Of a stretch of DNA of 10,651 nucleotides, positions 7,592 through 10,651 are shown in pieces. The notes below the pieces were generated by a model. It made no database searches. It was not told the origin of the DNA and saw only the letters and a list, made by a program, of their open reading frames with translations. The DNA lies in contig VBAF01000348.1 of NCBI GenBank assembly GCA_005884705.1, positions 1-10,651 of the forward strand. Direction: 5' to 3'. Numbering within the stretch: the first letter of the stretch is position 1; every line of letters begins with the position of its first letter. The DNA comes from Alphaproteobacteria bacterium. Its GTDB lineage: Bacteria > Pseudomonadota > Alphaproteobacteria > Reyranellales > Reyranellaceae. Both the position numbers and the translations under genes were made by a program.

Positions 7592-9373
7592 ATGACGGAG
7601 GCAACCGCTCCCATACGGGCGCGCGCTGCAGGCGCGGGCTGGCTTGCCAAGCTCGAGGGCAGGATCTCGTGGATCCTGCTCGGCCTGGCCGGTTTGTTAT
7701 TGCCGCTGCTCGACGATTCCTACATCGGCGTGATCGCCCAGCGCGCCTACATCTACTGGGTGTTGAGCGCCGGCCTGAATCTCGTCGTGGGCTATGCCGG
7801 CCAGATCGCCATCGGCTGGGTGTCGATGCTGACCCTCGGCGCCTACACCACCGCGGCCCTGGCCGCCGGCAATGTCGGCACACCGTGGCCTCCTTACCTC
7901 GCTCTGCTGGCGAGCGGCGTGATCGGCGCGGTGTTCGGCGTCATCGTCGGCCTGCCGGCGCTGCGCCTGCGCACCTTCTATTTCGCCATGACGACGCTCG
8001 GCTTCGCCACCATCGTCACCCAGGTGGCGCTTGCCTGGAAGGACGTCACCGGCGGCGGCGTCGGCACACCGGGCCCGACCTTCCCCTGGCCGTTCGATCC
8101 GGGGTGGGGCTTCTACTATTTCTGCTTCGTCCTGGCGGCGCTCGCGACCTGGATGACCGCGAACATCGGCGCCAGCCGCTACGGCCGCGCCCTGGTCGCG
8201 ATCCGTGACGCCGAGGTGGCGGCGGAAGCTTGCGGCATCTCCAAGCCGGCGCTGCTGATGATGGTGTTCCTGCTGGCGGGCGCGCTGGGCGGCATTGCCG
8301 GCGGCCTGTTCGCCTCGCTGCAGTCGTACATCACGCCCGACGCCTTCACCTTCGAGATGTCGGTGCTGTTCTTCATCGGCATCCTGATCGGCGGCCGCGG
8401 CTCGATCCTGGGGCCGGCGCTGGGCACGCTCATCCTCACGGTGCTGCCGGAGTTCGCCGCGCCGCTGGTCCAGTGGTCGACCTTCCTTTACGCAGCGCTC
8501 CTGCTTTTGATCGTGCTGGTGATCCCGGGCGGCATCGCCGACTTGTTGGATTACAAGAACCGCCGGCCCGTGCCGCAGCCGGAGCTGCTTGGCCGCGTGC
8601 TCGGCACCCAGGGCGGCAACACCCTGATCACGCTGTCCGGCATCGAGCTGCATTTCGGCGGCGTGCGGGCGATCGACGGGCTCGATCTCGAGATCCGCGC
8701 CGGCGAAGTGCACGGCCTGATCGGTCCCAACGGCAGCGGCAAGACCACGACCTTGAACGTCATCTCCGGCTACTACCGCCCGCAGGCCGGTGCGCTCAGG
8801 ATCGACGGCGCCGACTTGGCCTTCGAGCAGCCGCACGTCCGCGCGCAATGGCGCATCGCCCGCACCTTCCAGACGCCGCGCCTGGTCGGTGCCGCCTCGG
8901 TGCTGGAGAATGTCATGATCGGCGGCACGGTGCATGGCCATGGCACCTTCGCCGAATCGATGCTCAGCCTGCCTCGCCATCGGCTCGACGAGCGGGTCCT
9001 CGAGGAAGCGGCGATGCTCGCTCTGTCGTCCGTCGGCCTCGAATCGCTGGCCAAGGTGCGGGCCGACCGCCTGCAGCACAGCGAGCTGCGCTTCGTCGAG
9101 ATCGCGCGTGCCCTGATGTTGCGTCCGGCCTGCCTGATGCTCGACGAGCCGGCGGCTGGCCTGTCCGCCGAGGAGATCCGCCGGTTGGGCGGGCTGATCA
9201 AGGCGATCAGCCGTGGCGGCACCGCCGTGCTGCTGGTCGAGCATCATGCCGACCTGATCTTCGACATCTGCGATCGCGTGACCGTGCTCAATCTCGGCAA
9301 GGTGCTGGCCGCCGGCACGCCGGCCGAGATCCGCTCGCATCGGGAGGTGGTGAGTGCCTATCTCGGCGCCTGA
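7592..9373 (+). CDS. Fused ABC transporter permease/ATP-binding protein (LivM-LivG)
   Basis: The 593-residue protein joins the second permease and an ATPase of a Liv-type importer in one chain. Residues of about 25-325 are a LivM-like membrane domain, with LNLVVGYAGQIAIG near the start, the coupling loop RYGRALVAIRDAEVAAEACGI and a final hydrophobic segment before VIPGGIADLL. A linker of about 20 residues leads to the ATPase, from about residue 345 to the end. Visible ATPase motifs are Walker A GPNGSGKTT (378-386), Q-loop Q427, Walker B LMLDEP (515-520) and switch H551. The signature motif is degenerate: L494-QHSE instead of an LSGGQ/LSYGE form, so it lacks the usual glycines. ATG 7592 follows GGCGGCGGG. 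A more upstream frame beginning at 7499 would overlap the end of livH and is unlikely. Its last 20 nt overlap livF. Such LivM-LivG fusions are known in proteobacteria. Confidence 0.92.
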   Translation: MTEATAPIRARAAGAGWLAKLEGRISWILLGLAGLLLPLLDDSYIGVIAQRAYIYWVLSAGLNLVVGYAGQIAIGWVSMLTLGAYTTAALAAGNVGTPWPPYLALLASGVIGAVFGVIVGLPALRLRTFYFAMTTLGFATIVTQVALAWKDVTGGGVGTPGPTFPWPFDPGWGFYYFCFVLAALATWMTANIGASRYGRALVAIRDAEVAAEACGISKPALLMMVFLLAGALGGIAGGLFASLQSYITPDAFTFEMSVLFFIGILIGGRGSILGPALGTLILTVLPEFAAPLVQWSTFLYAALLLLIVLVIPGGIADLLDYKNRRPVPQPELLGRVLGTQGGNTLITLSGIELHFGGVRAIDGLDLEIRAGEVHGLIGPNGSGKTTTLNVISGYYRPQAGALRIDGADLAFEQPHVRAQWRIARTFQTPRLVGAASVLENVMIGGTVHGHGTFAESMLSLPRHRLDERVLEEAAMLALSSVGLESLAKVRADRLQHSELRFVEIARALMLRPACLMLDEPAAGLSAEEIRRLGGLIKAISRGGTAVLLVEHHADLIFDICDRVTVLNLGKVLAAGTPAEIRSHREVVSAYLGA

Positions 9374-10100
9374 ACCGCTTCTGCAGGTCGGCGGCCTGTC
9401 GGCCGGCTACGGCAAGATCGTCGTGCTGCGCGACATCGCCATCACCATCGGCGCGGGCGAAGCGGTGGCGCTGCTCGGCCCCAACGGTGCGGGCAAGACC
9501 ACGCTGCTGCGCGCGCTCTCGGGCCTGCTGCCGCGCTCGGGCCAGGTTCGCTTCGCCGGCCGCGAGATCGCCAGCGCCAACCCGCGCGAGACGGTCGCGC
9601 TCGGCATGGCGCATGTCGTCGAGGGCCATCGCGTGTTCACCCAGCTCAGCGTGCTCGACAACCTGCTGCTCGCCGGGTACGGCGTGGCGAGCGCCGCGCG
9701 CGCGCGCCAGGTCGAGGAGGCGCTGTCGTTCTTCCCGGAAATTGCCGCCAAGCGCAACGACCGCGCCGTTACCCTGTCGGGCGGCCAGCAGCAGATGCTG
9801 GCGGTGGCGCAGGGTCTGGTGGGACGGCCGCGGCTTTTGATGCTCGACGAGCCCTCCGCCGGCCTCTCCCCGGTGCTGGTCGATCGCGTGCTGGCCGCGG
9901 TGGCGCGGCTGCGCGAGGGTGGCACCGCGGTGCTGCTGGTCGAGCAGCTGATCGAGAAGGCGCTGGCGGTGGTCGACCGAGTCTATGCGCTGGCGCGCGG
10001 CTCGATCGTGCTCGAAGCCCGGGCCAACGAGCCCGACCTGGCGAACCGGCTCGAGCGTGCCTATTTCGGCGAAGGCGCGCACGCGCCGCTGAACGCATAG
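9354..10100 (+). CDS. livF: Branched-chain amino acid-type ABC transporter ATP-binding protein, LivF family
   Basis: This 248-residue cytoplasmic ATPase would partner the LivG domain of the upstream fusion protein to power transport. Motifs are Walker A GPNGAGKTT (42-50), the LivF-type EGHRVFTQLSVLDNL segment after the Q-loop region, a full signature LSGGQ (141-145) and Walker B LMLDEPSAGLS (from about 162). The sequence LLVEQ has Gln where many ABC proteins have the switch His, which is normal for LivF. The start is GTG 9354, inside the end of the preceding gene (20-nt overlap), with GGGAGGTGG just upstream. The overlap and the complementary canonical signature motif suggest the two ATPase domains form an obligate asymmetric heterodimer. 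A GC-rich hairpin follows about 20 nt after the stop. Confidence 0.95.
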   Translation: MPISAPEPLLQVGGLSAGYGKIVVLRDIAITIGAGEAVALLGPNGAGKTTLLRALSGLLPRSGQVRFAGREIASANPRETVALGMAHVVEGHRVFTQLSVLDNLLLAGYGVASAARARQVEEALSFFPEIAAKRNDRAVTLSGGQQQMLAVAQGLVGRPRLLMLDEPSAGLSPVLVDRVLAAVARLREGGTAVLLVEQLIEKALAVVDRVYALARGSIVLEARANEPDLANRLERAYFGEGAHAPLNA

Positions 10101-10121
10101 GATACAAATGCATCGATAGAT

Positions 10122-10146
10122 ACGCGCCGTTCGCGTGACGGCGCGT
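10122..10146 (+). terminator. GC-rich hairpin after livF (possible terminator)
   Basis: ACGCGCCG at 10122-10129 pairs perfectly with CGGCGCGT at 10139-10146 around a 9-nt loop. It lies 21 nt after the transporter operon's stop codon and 45 nt before the next start. No T-run follows, so it is not a textbook intrinsic terminator. It could act with Rho, protect the 3' end of the mRNA, or be a regulatory site for the next gene. Confidence 0.4.
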
Positions 10147-10191
10147 GCATGATGGTCCCTGGGATGCGCCTTATTCCCGGAGGATCGAGAC

Positions 10192-10651
10192 ATGAGCAAA
10201 TCCAGCAAGACCATCCGCAGCACCGCGCCGGGCGATACCGTGTCGGTCAACGGCGACCACGATACGATCCTGGTGAGCGGCGACGGCAGTTCGGTGTTCG
10301 ACGCCGGCACGCACGATCGCACGACGCTCTCGGGCAGCAGCGAGAGCGCCACCCTGTCGGGCGATCACGACGAGGTCGTCAGCACGGGGTGGAACGCCTT
10401 TGTCGAGCTCCGCGGCGAGCACGACTCGGCCACCGTGAGCGGCGCCGATTCCTTCGTGATCGTCGCCGGTTCGCACGACCAAGCCGTGCTCGCCGGCGCC
10501 GGTGACGCAGCCAACGTGTCGGGCAGCAAGAACCAGGTGATCAGCACGGGGGCGGGCAACGCGATCTCGCTCACCGGCACCGACAATGAGGCGACGGTGC
10601 AGGGCGCGTTCTCGACGGCAAACGACCGCGGCACGCACAATAGCATCGTGC
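10192..10651 (+). CDS. Glycine/Asp-rich 9-residue-repeat protein, probable beta-solenoid, N-terminal part (runs off window)
   Basis: I do not recognise this gene as a named family. ATG 10192 has a strong GGAGG at 10179-10183. The frame is open for 153 codons to the window end. After a short basic N-terminus (MSKSSKTIRS) with no Sec signal, the protein is a strict repeat. Glycine occurs at residues 21, 30, 39 and so on to 147, exactly every 9 residues, 15 times. Position G-4 is always Ala, Val, Ile or Thr, and G-2 is mostly Val or Leu. Every second repeat has His-Asp or a related pair after the glycine (H23, H41, H59, H77, H95, H149; D24, D42, D60, D78, D96), giving an 18-residue super-period. 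This pattern implies a beta-solenoid or beta-roll. It recalls RTX calcium-binding repeats, but the GGxGxD core is absent. The lack of an N-terminal signal would fit type I secretion with an unseen C-terminal signal. Antisense open frames here are shadows. Confidence 0.75.
   Translation, partial: MSKSSKTIRSTAPGDTVSVNGDHDTILVSGDGSSVFDAGTHDRTTLSGSSESATLSGDHDEVVSTGWNAFVELRGEHDSATVSGADSFVIVAGSHDQAVLAGAGDAANVSGSKNQVISTGAGNAISLTGTDNEATVQGAFSTANDRGTHNSIV

Noticed and set aside
7697..9340. Long minus-strand reading frame (547 codons) opposite the LivM-LivG fusion
   Set aside because: Its translation is Arg/Asp/Ala/His-rich low-complexity sequence with no recognisable domain, and the + strand encodes a clear protein with all motifs. 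It is a high-GC antisense shadow.
10171..10638. Minus-strand frame opposite the repeat protein
   Set aside because: The + strand frame has a strong ribosome site and exact 9-residue periodicity of glycine and aliphatic positions; the antisense frame only mirrors the repeat and shows no domain.
10192..10651. CRISPR array or DNA-level tandem repeat
   Set aside because: The repetition is at the protein level (period 27 bp and 54 bp) with diverged DNA units and no identical repeats separated by unique spacers.

Overview
The window reads as a GC-rich chromosomal segment from an alphaproteobacterium, probably from the Hyphomicrobiales or Rhodospirillales. This placement is inferred from base composition, strong third-position G/C, GTG starts, tight operon packing and the style of the proteins; no marker gene is present to fix the genus. 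All supported genes lie on the + strand, and the long minus-strand reading frames are high-GC shadows.

Layout. (1) Bases 1-244 hold the 3' end of a gene resembling the C-terminus of a polysaccharide-deacetylase/PuuE-like protein. (2) Bases 341-5259 form a compact four-gene operon for a branched-chain 2-oxoacid dehydrogenase complex: E1 alpha, E1 beta, E2 and E3, separated by 2, 1 and 1 nt. Its E2 gene carries a +1 frameshift at the junction between the lipoyl domain and the Ala/Pro linker. (3) Bases 5260-5489 are an intergenic region with a plausible sigma70-type promoter whose -35 box overlaps an 8-bp inverted repeat. (4) Bases 5490-10100 form a Liv/HAAT-type ABC transporter operon: Tat-type periplasmic binding protein, LivH permease, a LivM-LivG fusion and LivF. 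The binding-protein gene contains an exact 37-bp tandem duplication that frameshifts its last 27 codons. (5) After a GC-rich hairpin, an open gene starts at 10192 and runs off the window. It encodes an acidic protein in which a glycine recurs exactly every 9 residues (15 times) and a His-Asp pair tends to recur every 18. This looks like an unusual beta-solenoid or RTX-like protein.

How the genes fit together. The transporter would bring branched-chain amino acids or related hydrophobic amino acids/amides into the cell. After transamination (enzyme not in this window), the dehydrogenase complex would oxidatively decarboxylate the 2-oxoacids to acyl-CoA, with E3 reoxidising the lipoyl arm on NAD+. 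The link between the two operons is inferred from adjacency and known roles; they appear to be separate transcription units.

Two genes in the window are broken by frame errors while everything around them keeps strong coding character. They are either real recent mutations or sequence/assembly errors; the sequence alone cannot decide. The most novel-looking item is the perfectly periodic 9/18-residue repeat protein at the right edge.
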